Below, piece after piece: positions 25,698 to 34,816 of a DNA stretch of 64,000 nt; position 1 is the stretch's first letter, and every line of letters starts with the position of its first letter. This DNA is from Tropicimonas sp033101155 (GTDB lineage Bacteria > Pseudomonadota > Alphaproteobacteria > Rhodobacterales > Rhodobacteraceae): contig NZ_JAWMPX010000001.1 of assembly GCF_033101155.1 (NCBI RefSeq), positions 1-64,000 on the forward strand. Direction: 5' to 3'. The notes under the pieces were generated by a model. The model did no database searches, was not told where the DNA came from, and was given only the letters and a program-made list of their open reading frames with translations. The position numbers were made by a program, and so were the translations under genes.

Positions 25698-26801
25698 GTG
25701 CAACATTCAGCTTCAGACAAACCGCTCACGATCCTCGGGATAGAAAGCAGCTGCGACGATACGTCGGCGGCAATCGTTCGCTCGGAGCAAGACCGGATCC
25801 TCTCCAATGTCGTGACCGGGCAGGCGGAATTGCACGCGGCCTTTGGCGGCGTCGTGCCGGAGATCGCCGCGCGTGCCCATGCCGAGAAGCTGGATGTCAC
25901 GGTTCAGGCGGCACTTGAGCAGGCAGGTCTCGGGCTCGATGCGCTGGATGCGATTGCGGTGACCGCCGGGCCGGGCCTGATCGGCGGCGTGCTCTCCGGC
26001 GTGATGTGCGCGCGCGGGCTGGCGGCGGGGAGCGGGCTGCCCCTGATCGGCGTCAACCACCTCGCGGGCCACGCCCTGACCCCGCGCCTGACCGACGACA
26101 TTGCCTTTCCCTATCTCGTCCTGCTCGCCTCGGGCGGCCATTGCCAGTTCCTGCTCGTCGAGGCGCCGGACCGGTTTCACAGGGTCGGCGGCACAATCGA
26201 CGACGCGCCCGGAGAGGCGTTCGACAAGACGGCGCGCCTTCTTGGGCTGCCTCAACCCGGGGGCCCGAACGTCGAGACGGCCGCTCTGGATGGGGACGCG
26301 CGCCGGTTCGCCTTTCCGCGCCCACTTCTCGATCGCGCCGGCTGCGACATGTCTTTCTCCGGCCTGAAGACCGCCCTGTTGCGAGCGCGCGACGCTTGCA
26401 TAGCCGAACATGGAGGCCTCCTGCGCAAGGATCGGGCCGATCTCTGCGCCGGTTTCCAGGCGGCGATCGCCGACGTGCTGGCCGAGAAGAGCCGACGTGC
26501 CCTGGAGGGGTATCTGGCGCTGTCACCGGAGCGCCGGACCATGGCGGTTGCCGGCGGTGTTGCCGCGAACCAGGCGATCCGAACCCGCCTCACTGAACTC
26601 TGCGCGGAGATGGCGGTGCGCTTCGTTGCACCGCCGCTCCGGCTCTGCACCGACAATGCCGCGATGATTGCATGGGCCGGGATCGAGAAGATGCGCCTTG
26701 GCTTAGCGGAGGACCGTGACCTGGTCGCGCGTCCGCGCTGGCCGCTCGATACCCGCCAGGCAGCCCTTCTCGGCTCCGGGAAAAAGGGCGCCAAGGCCTG
26801 A
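25698..26801 (+). CDS. tsaD: tRNA N6-adenosine threonylcarbamoyltransferase TsaD
   Basis: 367 residues. Transfers threonylcarbamoyl from TC-AMP to A37 of ANN-decoding tRNAs, with TsaB and TsaE. ILGIESSCDDTSAAIV, AGPGLIGGVLSG, the metal-binding VNHLAGHALTP (two His, near residue 117), LASGGHCQ, DAPGEAFDKTARLLG and CTDNAAMIAWAG are all present, as in the ASKHA fold. The start codon is GTG at 25698, which gives the usual N-terminus. No strong ribosome binding site is visible. Confidence 0.97.
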   Translation: MQHSASDKPLTILGIESSCDDTSAAIVRSEQDRILSNVVTGQAELHAAFGGVVPEIAARAHAEKLDVTVQAALEQAGLGLDALDAIAVTAGPGLIGGVLSGVMCARGLAAGSGLPLIGVNHLAGHALTPRLTDDIAFPYLVLLASGGHCQFLLVEAPDRFHRVGGTIDDAPGEAFDKTARLLGLPQPGGPNVETAALDGDARRFAFPRPLLDRAGCDMSFSGLKTALLRARDACIAEHGGLLRKDRADLCAGFQAAIADVLAEKSRRALEGYLALSPERRTMAVAGGVAANQAIRTRLTELCAEMAVRFVAPPLRLCTDNAAMIAWAGIEKMRLGLAEDRDLVARPRWPLDTRQAALLGSGKKGAKA

Positions 26802-27326
26802 AAACCGGCATTTCTTCCTCCGTCAGCAGGACAGACCGGTTTCTGTTCACGCGCCCGTCGGTGCCGCAGCACCTCCCGGAAATGAAAAAGGAGACCGGCA
26901 TCACACGCAAGGCGCGACACCGATCTCCCGTAACCGGCCTCCGAAGAGGCCACCACTCACACAAACAGGTTATTGACTAAGGACTTTTGCAAAAAAACTC
27001 GTACCAACAAAATTCGTCACCAAGGGAGGATGTCCTTTTGAGGCGACCGGGCTGCCTGAACATAAAATCCAACCGGCTTGAGACTATGAATCTCACAATT
27101 CCTGAGCTTTGGAAATTCGCAGCATTGCGTAGGCAAACCTACCTATTTGCTTGTTTCGCCCCGATGCCGGCGATAGTTTGTCGCCGCTGCAAATGCGCCG
27201 GAACCCGAAATCGAATGCTGGGAGAGATGGTGAATTGACCAATGGGGAACCGTCATGGCCCGCCGCCGACGCCACCCTCGGAGCACATCCTTGTCGGGGC
27301 ATGAGTTCGCGCCGCGAGGCCGCGCA
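26802..27326. other. Long intergenic region between tsaD and the sensor kinase
   Basis: About 525 bases with lower GC after 26970. A tight 6-bp hairpin with a CGAA loop (GGCCTC/GAGGCC, 26936-26951) and a longer imperfect one (GGAGACCGG with CCGATCTCC, about 26890-26928) lie past tsaD, but no T-run follows them. TTGACT at about 26974 could be a -35 box, without a good -10. A 83-codon frame at 26987-27238 is not supported. This stretch is likely the kinase promoter region. Confidence 0.45.
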
Positions 27327-29657
27327 ATGAAACGATCTCTCGGACCGCTCCTGGCGCTCGGCTTTGCTGGCATCCAGTTCCTCGCCGTCATGCTGGTTGT
27401 GTTCTCGTCTTACCTGTCCTCGGAGGCCGCCCTTGTCGGGCATGCGCGGAAAATCCTGCGCGATGTCGGCACGAACACGATTGAGCATTCCCGGAGCTTC
27501 CTGAGCCCGGCCCGCGGCGCGGCGGTTCTGGCCGCCCGGCTGGCGCAAAATGAAGTGGTGGCAAGCGACGATCCCAGCGAGCTCGAAAAGCTCCTGTTCC
27601 AGCAATTGCAGCTTGTGCCTCAGGTCTCCGGGATCTTCTTCGGGACCGAAGAGGGCGAGTTCTACTATGTCATGCGGGATGAGAAGACCGGATTGATCCG
27701 CTCCAAGCTCGTCACTTTTCCCGAAGGCGCGCGGCGCACCGAGCTGATCTGGCGCGACACGGATTTCAGCATCGACTCCCAAAGCCTCGACCCACAGGAC
27801 AACTACGATCCGCGGGTGCGCCCCTGGTACCAGCAAACCCAGGCCGAAATGCGCTCCGTCTGGACTGATCCCTATATTTTCTTCACCTCGCAGCGCCCCG
27901 GCATCACGCTCGCCGCGCCTGTGACCAACCCTGACGGAAGCCTGCTCGGTGTCATGGGCGTCGATATCGAGATCAGCTCGATTTCCGATTTCCTGTCCCG
28001 GTTGAAGATCGGAAGGCGTGGGCAAGCTCTGATTATCAACGAGAATGGCGATGTTATCGCACATCCGGACAAGTCGCTGATCAAGACCGGAAATGCTGAC
28101 GGGACCTATCGCTTTGCCACCATCGGGGAGCTCGGCGACCCGATCGCGCGCGCCGCCTTCGGGCCGCTGTTCGAGGCAGGCGCGCCACCGGGACGCGCCA
28201 CGCGGAGCGACTTTCAGTACGGCGACGAAACCTATGTCGCGCAGGTCATGCCCGTCGGCAATGACATCATGCCCTGGACGATCGCGGTCTACGCGCCCAA
28301 GAGCGACTTTACCGCCGAGATCGAGCAGAACCGCGCCGTCAACATCTGGATTGCCGCCGCGCTGGCCATCGCCACCGGGTTGGTCGGCCTGATTCTGGCC
28401 AATCTCGTCTACCGCCCGGTGCGCGCCTTCGCGGTGCGCTCGGCCCTGGTTGCACAGGGCGAGCTCGACCCGTCCGAGCCGCTGCCGCGCACCTATGGCG
28501 AGCTTGAACGGGCCAATGACGCGCTTGTCCAGGAGATTGCCGAACGCCGCAAGGTGGAGCAGGAATATGGCCAGACCTTCGAGATGGCCTCTCGCGGAAT
28601 GGCACAAATCACCGCCGATGATGGCCGTTTTCTGCGTGTCAACAAGCAGTTCTGCGAGTTGACCGGCTATTCGGCCGCTGAGTTGCTCGAGATGCGCGCC
28701 ACTGATCTGGCCATGCCCTCAGACCCGACCGGTATCGCCCAGGCCAGAGACCTGAGTAAATTCAACCTGCCGCTGCACACGGAGCTGTGTTGCCGACGCA
28801 AGGACGGCGAGCCGGTCTGGCTGCAGGTCAACGGCATCGTGGTGCGCGACCAGGCAGGCACGGCGCTGCATATCGTGCTCTCCGTCGAGGACATGACCCG
28901 CGCGCGCGACCAGGACCACCAGATCCAGACATTGAACCGCGAACTCGCCCACCTGGCCCGGACCACCACCATGTCGCAACTCGCGGCCGGACTGGCCCAC
29001 GAGTTGAACCAGCCGCTCGCCTCCATCGCCCAGAATGTTGACTCCGCGATGCTGACGGTGGCGCAGATGGGAACCGAAAACAAAGACCTTCAACTGATTC
29101 TGAGCGAGATCGAAGAACAGGCGATCCGCGCCGGCGAGATCATCCGTGCGCTGCGTGGCTTCATCGGGCGCGACGAAGGCGGACGAAGTGCATTCGACGT
29201 CGCCTTGCTGGTCGAGCAATCCTGGCGGCTCGTCAATGCCGAGGCCGCCGAGATCGGCGCCCGGATAGAAACCGAGCTGGAGGGGCTGCCACTGGTCGAG
29301 GCAAACCGGGTGCAGGTCGCTCAGGTACTCGTGAACTTGCTGCACAATTCGATCGAAGCGATGGCGACGGACGCTGACTCCGGCGCGCCGCTGATCCGTG
29401 TCGGGGCCAGCCTCTCGGACAAGATGGTTACCGTCTACGTCGAAGATAGCGGTCCGGGGTTGGATCCGACGATCCGCCTGTTCTCCGATTTCGAAACCAC
29501 GAAGCCAACGGGAATGGGGCTGGGCCTGTCCATCAGCCGCTCGTTGGTGGAAGCCAATGGCGGCAAAATCTGGCATGATAGCAGCTGCGCTTCCGGCGCG
29601 CGTTTCTGCTTTACCTTGCCTGTTCACGGCACGCATGGAGAGAAAAACGATGTCTGA
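27327..29657 (+). CDS. Membrane sensor histidine kinase (dCache-HAMP/linker-PAS-HisKA-HATPase)
   Basis: 776 residues if started at MKRSLGPL. Membrane helix 1 at about 8-30, a periplasmic double-Cache sensor (about 35-300, with RVRPWYQQ and WTDPYIF, typical of Cache domains), membrane helix 2 at about 330-352, a HAMP-like linker, a PAS domain (about 410-525), then HisKA with His558 in GLAHELNQPLASI, and the ATPase domain with NLLHNSIEAM, DSGPGLD and GMGLGLSISRS. The HELNQPL form is the DctB/FixL type. An earlier start at 27255 is possible. The ligand is unknown. Its end overlaps the regulator start by 8 bases. Confidence 0.93.
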   Translation: MKRSLGPLLALGFAGIQFLAVMLVVFSSYLSSEAALVGHARKILRDVGTNTIEHSRSFLSPARGAAVLAARLAQNEVVASDDPSELEKLLFQQLQLVPQVSGIFFGTEEGEFYYVMRDEKTGLIRSKLVTFPEGARRTELIWRDTDFSIDSQSLDPQDNYDPRVRPWYQQTQAEMRSVWTDPYIFFTSQRPGITLAAPVTNPDGSLLGVMGVDIEISSISDFLSRLKIGRRGQALIINENGDVIAHPDKSLIKTGNADGTYRFATIGELGDPIARAAFGPLFEAGAPPGRATRSDFQYGDETYVAQVMPVGNDIMPWTIAVYAPKSDFTAEIEQNRAVNIWIAAALAIATGLVGLILANLVYRPVRAFAVRSALVAQGELDPSEPLPRTYGELERANDALVQEIAERRKVEQEYGQTFEMASRGMAQITADDGRFLRVNKQFCELTGYSAAELLEMRATDLAMPSDPTGIAQARDLSKFNLPLHTELCCRRKDGEPVWLQVNGIVVRDQAGTALHIVLSVEDMTRARDQDHQIQTLNRELAHLARTTTMSQLAAGLAHELNQPLASIAQNVDSAMLTVAQMGTENKDLQLILSEIEEQAIRAGEIIRALRGFIGRDEGGRSAFDVALLVEQSWRLVNAEAAEIGARIETELEGLPLVEANRVQVAQVLVNLLHNSIEAMATDADSGAPLIRVGASLSDKMVTVYVEDSGPGLDPTIRLFSDFETTKPTGMGLGLSISRSLVEANGGKIWHDSSCASGARFCFTLPVHGTHGEKNDV

Positions 29658-30315
29658 GCCGGCCTTGACGGTTTTTGTGGTCGATGACGACCCGGCGATG
29701 CGGAACTCCCTTCCGCGCACCCTGCGCATGCGCGGCTACGAGGTCGAAGTTTTCGCCTCGGCACCGGACTTTCTGGAGCATCATGACGGCAAGACACCTG
29801 GTTGCCTGGTGCTCGACCTGCGGATGCCGGAGATGTCCGGGTTGGAGTTGCAGCAACGACTGGGTGCCGGCGCGCACCTTCTGCCGACGATCTTCATCTC
29901 CGGCCATGGCGGCATTCGGGAATCTGTACAGGCGATGAAGGGAGGGGCGATGGACTTTATCGAGAAACCCTTCAGAACTTCAGCCCTTGTGGAGCGGATC
30001 GAGGCTGCCTTCGCGAAAGTGCGTGATCGGCTGGAGTTGCAAGACAGATGCGCCGATATCCGGATGCGTTTCGAGCGGCTGACGGCCCGTGAAGCCGAGA
30101 TCGTTTCCCGGATCGTGGCTTGCCCGGCAGAGATCAGCAGCAAGGAGATCGGCCGCCATCTCGGGATCAGCCCGCGCACGATCGACCATCACCGGGCTCG
30201 GATCCTCGAGAAGCTGGAGGTCCGGTCCACCGCCGAACTGGTCGGCCTTGCCGCCAGGATGCAACGGGATTGCGGCGACCCTCTCTTCGTTCTGGCAGCG
30301 CCTTCAGAGGATTGA
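29650..30315 (+). CDS. FixJ/LuxR-type response regulator
   Basis: 221 residues. The receiver domain has the acidic pair VVDDD at 10-14, phospho-acceptor Asp56 in LDLRMPEMSG and Lys in EKPF near 105. The C-terminal LuxR-type helix-turn-helix (about 150-205; LTAREAEIV, SSKEIGRHLGISPRTIDHHRARILEKL) binds DNA. The start overlaps the kinase stop by 8 bases, so the pair is translationally coupled. Together they form a two-component system; the regulated genes are not adjacent in this window. Confidence 0.94.
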   Translation: MSEPALTVFVVDDDPAMRNSLPRTLRMRGYEVEVFASAPDFLEHHDGKTPGCLVLDLRMPEMSGLELQQRLGAGAHLLPTIFISGHGGIRESVQAMKGGAMDFIEKPFRTSALVERIEAAFAKVRDRLELQDRCADIRMRFERLTAREAEIVSRIVACPAEISSKEIGRHLGISPRTIDHHRARILEKLEVRSTAELVGLAARMQRDCGDPLFVLAAPSED

Positions 30316-30367
30316 GAGCTCCCCCACTGCCTGCGGGGCAGTCTTGGGACCGACGGTTTCGGTCAAG

Positions 30368-32131
30368 TCACGCAGGATTTGCCAACGGGTTGGACGCGGA
30401 CATGGAGGCCGAGCCTCCGCTTTCATGCCTTTCATCTTCTTCCTTCATGGAGAGCAGCGCAGCCTCCACCGTCGGTGCATATCGAACCTGTGGCCGACGT
30501 AGCCCGCGCGCCAGAAACGCGCGGCGAATGGCGCGATCTGCGCCTGTCAGCCAGAGAATCACGCCCTGCCGCTCTGCTTTGCGCGCCAGTTCCGCGATCA
30601 TCTGCGCCCCTGTGGAATCGAGGAAGGGCACGGCCGAGAAGTCGATCACAAGCGCCTTGTGGTGATCGTTGATCCGGTCAAGCACGGTGCCGATCGACGC
30701 GGTAGCACCAAAGAAGAGCGCGCCCTTGATTCGGTAGACCACGACATCCGGATCAGCCGCCAGTTCCTCATGATAGGCTCCGCGCGGCGACGTGCTGTCC
30801 GCGAGGTCTCCACTGACCAGCGGCATATGGGAATCCACCTCGGTTGCCTGCGCCATACGCTGGATGAACACTACTGAACCAATGGCAAGGCCAACCACGA
30901 TCGCTTCCGTCAGATCGCGGAAGATGGTCAGAAGGAAAGTGGCGGAGAGTACGGCGATTTCACCTCGCCCAGACCGAAGGAGGGTCCGAATCGCCGTCTT
31001 CTCAACCATCTTCCAGGCGACAACAACCAGCACCCCGGCCAGCGCCGCGAGCGGGATAAAGGCGGCCAGAGGCGCGGCCACCAGCATGACGATCAGCAGG
31101 AAGGCCGCGTGCAGAATGCCAGAGACCGGCCCATGCGCCCCTGAGCGAACGTTGGTCGCCGTCCGCGCGATGGTACCGGTGACACAGAAGCCGCCAAAGA
31201 GCGCCGATCCAAGATTCGCCACCCCCTGCGCAACCAATTCACAATTTGACCGATGGCGACGCCCGGTCATGCCGTCGGCCACAACCGCCGAGAGGAGCGA
31301 TTCAATGGCCCCGAGCAACGCGAAAGAAACGGCAGACGGCAGAACGGCGCGAACCTTCACTGGCGAGAACTCCGGCAGGCTCGGCATTGGCAGGGTCGAG
31401 GGGATGCCACCGAATTTCGACCCGATGGTCTCCACCGGCAATCCGAAGACCCGCACCGCAATGGCCGCAAATGCGACGGCGATCAGCATGCCCGGCCAGC
31501 CCGGACGAAGCTTCCCGAGCCCAACGATGATTGTCATTGTCACGGCCGACAGGCCGAGAGCCGCGGGGGTCAGCGTATCCCGAACCTGCCAGAGCGCCGG
31601 CAGTTTGTCCGCAAGTGCACCGGGTTCCGCGACCAGCGAGAGACCAAACAGGTCCCGCAACTGGCTGGCGAAGATGATCACCGCGATCCCGGCCGTGAAA
31701 CCGACCGTGACCGGGAAGGGAATGAACTTGATGAACGTGCCCAGCCGCAGGAAACCTGCCGTCGCCAGCAGCAGGCCCGACAGGAAAGTCGCAAGGATCA
31801 GCCCGTCGATCCCATGTTCCGCCACGGTGGCCGCGACCAGCACGATGAAGGCCCCTGCCGGTCCGCCGATCTGGAACCGCGAGCCGCCGAGCAACGAGAC
31901 GAAGAAGCCGCCGACAATAGCTGTGATCAGCCCCTGTGCAGGCGTCGCCCCGGAGGCGATGGCAATTGCCATCGACAGCGGCAGGGCAACGACCGCAACC
32001 GTCAGTCCGGATGTCGCATCGGCCCGCAAATGCGCCAACCCGTAACCCTCTCGCAAAACGGTGACGAGTTTCGGTGTGTAGAGTTCGGCGAAACCGGGAG
32101 TCTGGTTCCGCGCTTGCGTGCTGGAGTCCAT
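30368..32131 (-). CDS. SulP-family anion permease with STAS domain
   Basis: 587 residues. About 10-14 hydrophobic helices (residues 40-430) carrying the SulP repeat elements GGFFVSLLGGSRFQIGGPAGAF and PFPVTVGFTAGIA, then a cytoplasmic STAS domain (about 455-560) with VVYRIKGALFFGAT and LVIDFSAVPFLDSTGAQ. SulP proteins take up sulfate, bicarbonate or dicarboxylates; the substrate is not fixed by sequence. It follows an XRE regulator after 55 bases on the same strand. Confidence 0.92.
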   Translation of the reverse strand: MDSSTQARNQTPGFAELYTPKLVTVLREGYGLAHLRADATSGLTVAVVALPLSMAIAIASGATPAQGLITAIVGGFFVSLLGGSRFQIGGPAGAFIVLVAATVAEHGIDGLILATFLSGLLLATAGFLRLGTFIKFIPFPVTVGFTAGIAVIIFASQLRDLFGLSLVAEPGALADKLPALWQVRDTLTPAALGLSAVTMTIIVGLGKLRPGWPGMLIAVAFAAIAVRVFGLPVETIGSKFGGIPSTLPMPSLPEFSPVKVRAVLPSAVSFALLGAIESLLSAVVADGMTGRRHRSNCELVAQGVANLGSALFGGFCVTGTIARTATNVRSGAHGPVSGILHAAFLLIVMLVAAPLAAFIPLAALAGVLVVVAWKMVEKTAIRTLLRSGRGEIAVLSATFLLTIFRDLTEAIVVGLAIGSVVFIQRMAQATEVDSHMPLVSGDLADSTSPRGAYHEELAADPDVVVYRIKGALFFGATASIGTVLDRINDHHKALVIDFSAVPFLDSTGAQMIAELARKAERQGVILWLTGADRAIRRAFLARGLRRPQVRYAPTVEAALLSMKEEDERHESGGSASMSASNPLANPA

Positions 32132-32186
32132 GTCTTGCCGCGCCTTTTCGAAGGAAGCGGCGGGATCGTCGGCATATCGTCGGCGG

Positions 32187-32468
32187 TCACCGTCGCAAAG
32201 ATTGCTTGTCAGTTTCCGGATCCGGGGATGTCAGCCGCACGCCACGTCCTCCCGTCGTCGACGCGCTCCCCGGACCAATCAGTTCGACACCCGCCGCGTT
32301 CAGCGCCTCGACCACCCGGATCAGGCTGTCCACGACACCGCGGACATTGCCCGGGCTCGCCTCCATGCGCTGGATCGTCGGCACGGACAGTCCCGACAGC
32401 TCGGCCAGGGTTTTCTGGTCGAGTCCGAGAAGCGCCCGGGCGGCGCGCATCTGTGCAGATGTGATCAT
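32187..32468 (-). CDS. XRE-family helix-turn-helix regulator next to SulP
   Basis: 93 residues. MITSAQMRAARALLGLDQKTLAELSGLSVPTIQRMEASPGN is a lambda-repressor type helix-turn-helix at residues 1-45; the rest is a short helix for dimerisation. A small protein of this kind beside SulP genes is common in Rhodobacteraceae. With no sensor domain, it probably represses its own promoter and sulP. An inverted repeat and promoter overlap upstream support this. Confidence 0.88.
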   Translation of the reverse strand: MITSAQMRAARALLGLDQKTLAELSGLSVPTIQRMEASPGNVRGVVDSLIRVVEALNAAGVELIGPGSASTTGGRGVRLTSPDPETDKQSLRR

Positions 32469-32500
32469 ATTGATGCCTTTGGCAGGATAAGTCGCCGTTA

Positions 32501-32531
32501 AAGTAAAAGAATTGATATGTCAAACATCAAT
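32501..32531 (-). promoter_or_regulatory. Candidate promoter and operator of the XRE-SulP operon
   Basis: The perfect -35 hexamer TTGACA (32523-32518, minus strand) lies inside an inverted repeat ATTGAT-N9-ATCAAT (32511-32531). A third half-site ATTGATG lies at 32469-32475, next to the start codon. The -10 is weak (TAACGG at 17-base spacing), as in many repressed promoters. Confidence 0.45.
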
Positions 32532-32581
32532 ATAGATATTATTTCCACGAACGCCTTGAGCTGCTCGCTATAGTCGTGCGC

Positions 32582-32953
32582 TCAGCCCTTGGGATTTCGC
32601 GGCATCTGACGCAGCAGCTTGTCGAGTGCCTGGTCCTTGGCAAAGGACTTCCTGGCAACCTCCTGCTCCTTGGCGAGGTCTGCGCGAACACGCGCGAGAT
32701 CCATGTTCAACCGCGCACGTTCTTTTTCCGACCAGCGCATCCAACGCGCGGCGGACACGATCACCGCGCCATCTGTCTCCCCTTCCCCAGTGACCATTTC
32801 CATGCAGCTCTCGCGATCTTTCTGCAGGTTGCCAAGGCGCGCGGATGCCGCGCGCTCCGCCTCGGCCTTGTGTCGCAACATCTGGCTGGAGGCGAGCCAG
32901 ACCGCCTCCGTAACCTGTTTCAATCTCTGCAAGTCCTGTCTGCGATTCCTCAT
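32582..32953 (-). CDS. FliJ-like coiled-coil protein of the flagellar operon
   Basis: 123 residues, almost wholly helical and charged, with heptad-like spacing (LQRLKQVTEAVWLASSQ, KAEAERAASARLGNLQKD, ARLNMDLARVRADLAKEQ). Length, coiled coil and place just after flhB fit FliJ or YscO, the export-apparatus stalk proteins, but similarity is weak and the family cannot be proven by eye. The start at 32953 follows the flhB stop by 7 bases. The frame upstream within flhB is a shadow. Confidence 0.55.
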   Translation of the reverse strand: MRNRRQDLQRLKQVTEAVWLASSQMLRHKAEAERAASARLGNLQKDRESCMEMVTGEGETDGAVIVSAARWMRWSEKERARLNMDLARVRADLAKEQEVARKSFAKDQALDKLLRQMPRNPKG

Positions 32954-32960
32954 CCCGGCC

Positions 32961-34049
32961 TCAATCGATGAACCTCTTGCGCGCCTTGGCCCGCATTTCT
33001 TCGGCGAAACGGATGGCCGCCGCGACAGGACGGTAGTGATCCGGATGGATCTCCTGACCGATCTCCGTTGCTGCGAAGATAGCACGTGCGGTCGGTGGAT
33101 CGCGCTGAATCGGAATGCCGGCCTCCATGGCCACTTCGCGGATCTGGGCGGCGACCTCGTCCACGCCCTTGCCAACACAGATGGGCGGTCCTGTGAATGT
33201 TGTGTCCCATTTCAGCGCGACGGCGTAGTGCTCGGGATTGACGATGATCACGTTCGCCTCTTTCACATCTGCCAGCATTGAGTTCAGGGCGATTTCCTGG
33301 GCCCGCTGACGCCTGGCCATCTTCATGTAGGGATCGCCTTCCGACTCCTTCATCTCGTCCTTGAGTTCCTTGTGGGACATACGGTTTCGGCGAATATGCT
33401 CGGCGTGCTGGAAGAGCAGATCGATGCCGCCGATCGAGCCAAACACGATGACGATGATCGTCAGGAACTCCGTTGCCAGCCGCGCCATCAGCTGCGAGAC
33501 ACCGCCGGGCGTCGAGGTCATCGTGGTCACGATCATGTCCATCCGTCGCGACAGGAAGAGTGCAAGGACGCTCGAAACAATCACGAGTTTCAGGAAACTC
33601 TTGGCAAACTCGAACAGTCCGGAGCGCCCGTATTTGTTCTTTGCATTCGAGACAGGCGATATTCGTGACAGCTTCGGCGCGAGCTTACTCGGCGCAAAGA
33701 CAAGGTTGCGTTGAGCCAGCAGGGCGGCAATCACGAGCAGGCCCGGAGGAACGATCATAGGGACAAGGCCGGTGCCGAGTTCGCGCAGGAGGGAGGCCGC
33801 ATCCAGCGGCACCCCCATATGGGCGCGTGTCGCTGAGGAATGTCCGATCCGCCCAAGGATCGAAACCCCCAGATCGCCAAAATGACTTCCGATCCATGGC
33901 CCCATAACGACGAAAGTGATCAGGATCGTCCCGTAAGAAATCGCGGCGTTCACATCCTGCGAGCGCGGGAGGTCCCCTTTCTTGCGTGCGTCGTCGAGCT
34001 TCTTTTGACTGGGTTCGTGTTGCTTGTCTTGTTCGTCGTCAGCCATCAC
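32961..34049 (-). CDS. flhB: Flagellar export protein FlhB
   Basis: 362 residues. Four membrane helices in the first half, then a cytoplasmic domain with the autocleavage motif NPEH (family NPTH) near residue 272 in VNPEHYAVALKW. The N-terminal stretch is charged (EQDKQHEPSQKKLDDARKKGDL), as in FlhB. It switches the flagellar type III export gate from rod/hook to filament substrates. Start overlaps the fliR stop by ATGA. Confidence 0.97.
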   Translation of the reverse strand: MMADDEQDKQHEPSQKKLDDARKKGDLPRSQDVNAAISYGTILITFVVMGPWIGSHFGDLGVSILGRIGHSSATRAHMGVPLDAASLLRELGTGLVPMIVPPGLLVIAALLAQRNLVFAPSKLAPKLSRISPVSNAKNKYGRSGLFEFAKSFLKLVIVSSVLALFLSRRMDMIVTTMTSTPGGVSQLMARLATEFLTIIVIVFGSIGGIDLLFQHAEHIRRNRMSHKELKDEMKESEGDPYMKMARRQRAQEIALNSMLADVKEANVIIVNPEHYAVALKWDTTFTGPPICVGKGVDEVAAQIREVAMEAGIPIQRDPPTARAIFAATEIGQEIHPDHYRPVAAAIRFAEEMRAKARKRFID

Positions 34050-34816
34050 CGCACTCCGAAAGCATCGCCGAGCACGCCGTGAAACGCATCGAGCCAGATT
34101 TGCAGGAGGAAGGGAGCGAGCATGGCGAGCATGGCAAGCCCGGCACCGGTAATTGCCGGAGCACCAACGAGGACGACCATCAGTTGCGGCATCGCGCGAT
34201 TGATGGCGCCGAGCGCCAGGTAATAGATGAAGGCCGAAAGAACGAAGGGCGCCGCGAGACAGAAGGAAAGGCGGAAACAGTAGGAGACATGCGCGACGGC
34301 GAACTCGGCGAGATCGGCGGGCTGCAGAACGGTGCCGGTCGGGAATTGTCGGTAGGTGTCGATCATGGCCGAGATGACGAAAATGTGCAGGTCAGCCATG
34401 ACGGCAAGGGCGATACCACCCATCACCAGCACATGGCCGATGGCCGGCATCGGCTCTGTCGCGGACCCACCGAAGATCTGGGCAAGGGAGGTCGATTGCG
34501 CCGCCATCGAAGCCGCCATCTGCAACACAATGATCATGAAACGAAGCGTCAGGCCGAGCACGACACCGATCACGGTCTCCGACAGGATAAGCGCAAAGAG
34601 CTCCGCGCCGTCTGGCGGGAAGGCGACATCCGGCACGGCCGGGAAAACCATGAATGTGAAGGCAAAGGCGACCGAGAGCTTGACACGCTGCGGAACCAGC
34701 CGTTCTCCGAAGGCAGGAAGGAAGGAAACGATCGCGCCGATCCGCAAGAAGACCACGACGGCCTGCAACAGGCCCTCTTGGCTGATTGCAAGAAGGTCCG
34801 GCGGCAACTCGATCAT
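34046..34816 (-). CDS. fliR: Flagellar biosynthesis protein FliR
   Basis: 256 residues with six membrane helices; part of the export gate with FliP and FliQ. The opening VVVFLRIGAIVSFLPAFGER and the middle HVLVMGGIALAVMADLHIF-like region with FLAAPFVLSA are typical. It overlaps both neighbours (flhA and flhB) by four bases, so the three are translated as a coupled set. Confidence 0.96.
   Translation of the reverse strand: MIELPPDLLAISQEGLLQAVVVFLRIGAIVSFLPAFGERLVPQRVKLSVAFAFTFMVFPAVPDVAFPPDGAELFALILSETVIGVVLGLTLRFMIIVLQMAASMAAQSTSLAQIFGGSATEPMPAIGHVLVMGGIALAVMADLHIFVISAMIDTYRQFPTGTVLQPADLAEFAVAHVSYCFRLSFCLAAPFVLSAFIYYLALGAINRAMPQLMVVLVGAPAITGAGLAMLAMLAPFLLQIWLDAFHGVLGDAFGVR

Noticed and set aside
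26987..27238. A 83-codon plus frame between tsaD and the kinase gene
   Set aside because: Composition and start site are poor; low-GC intergenic sequence explains it.
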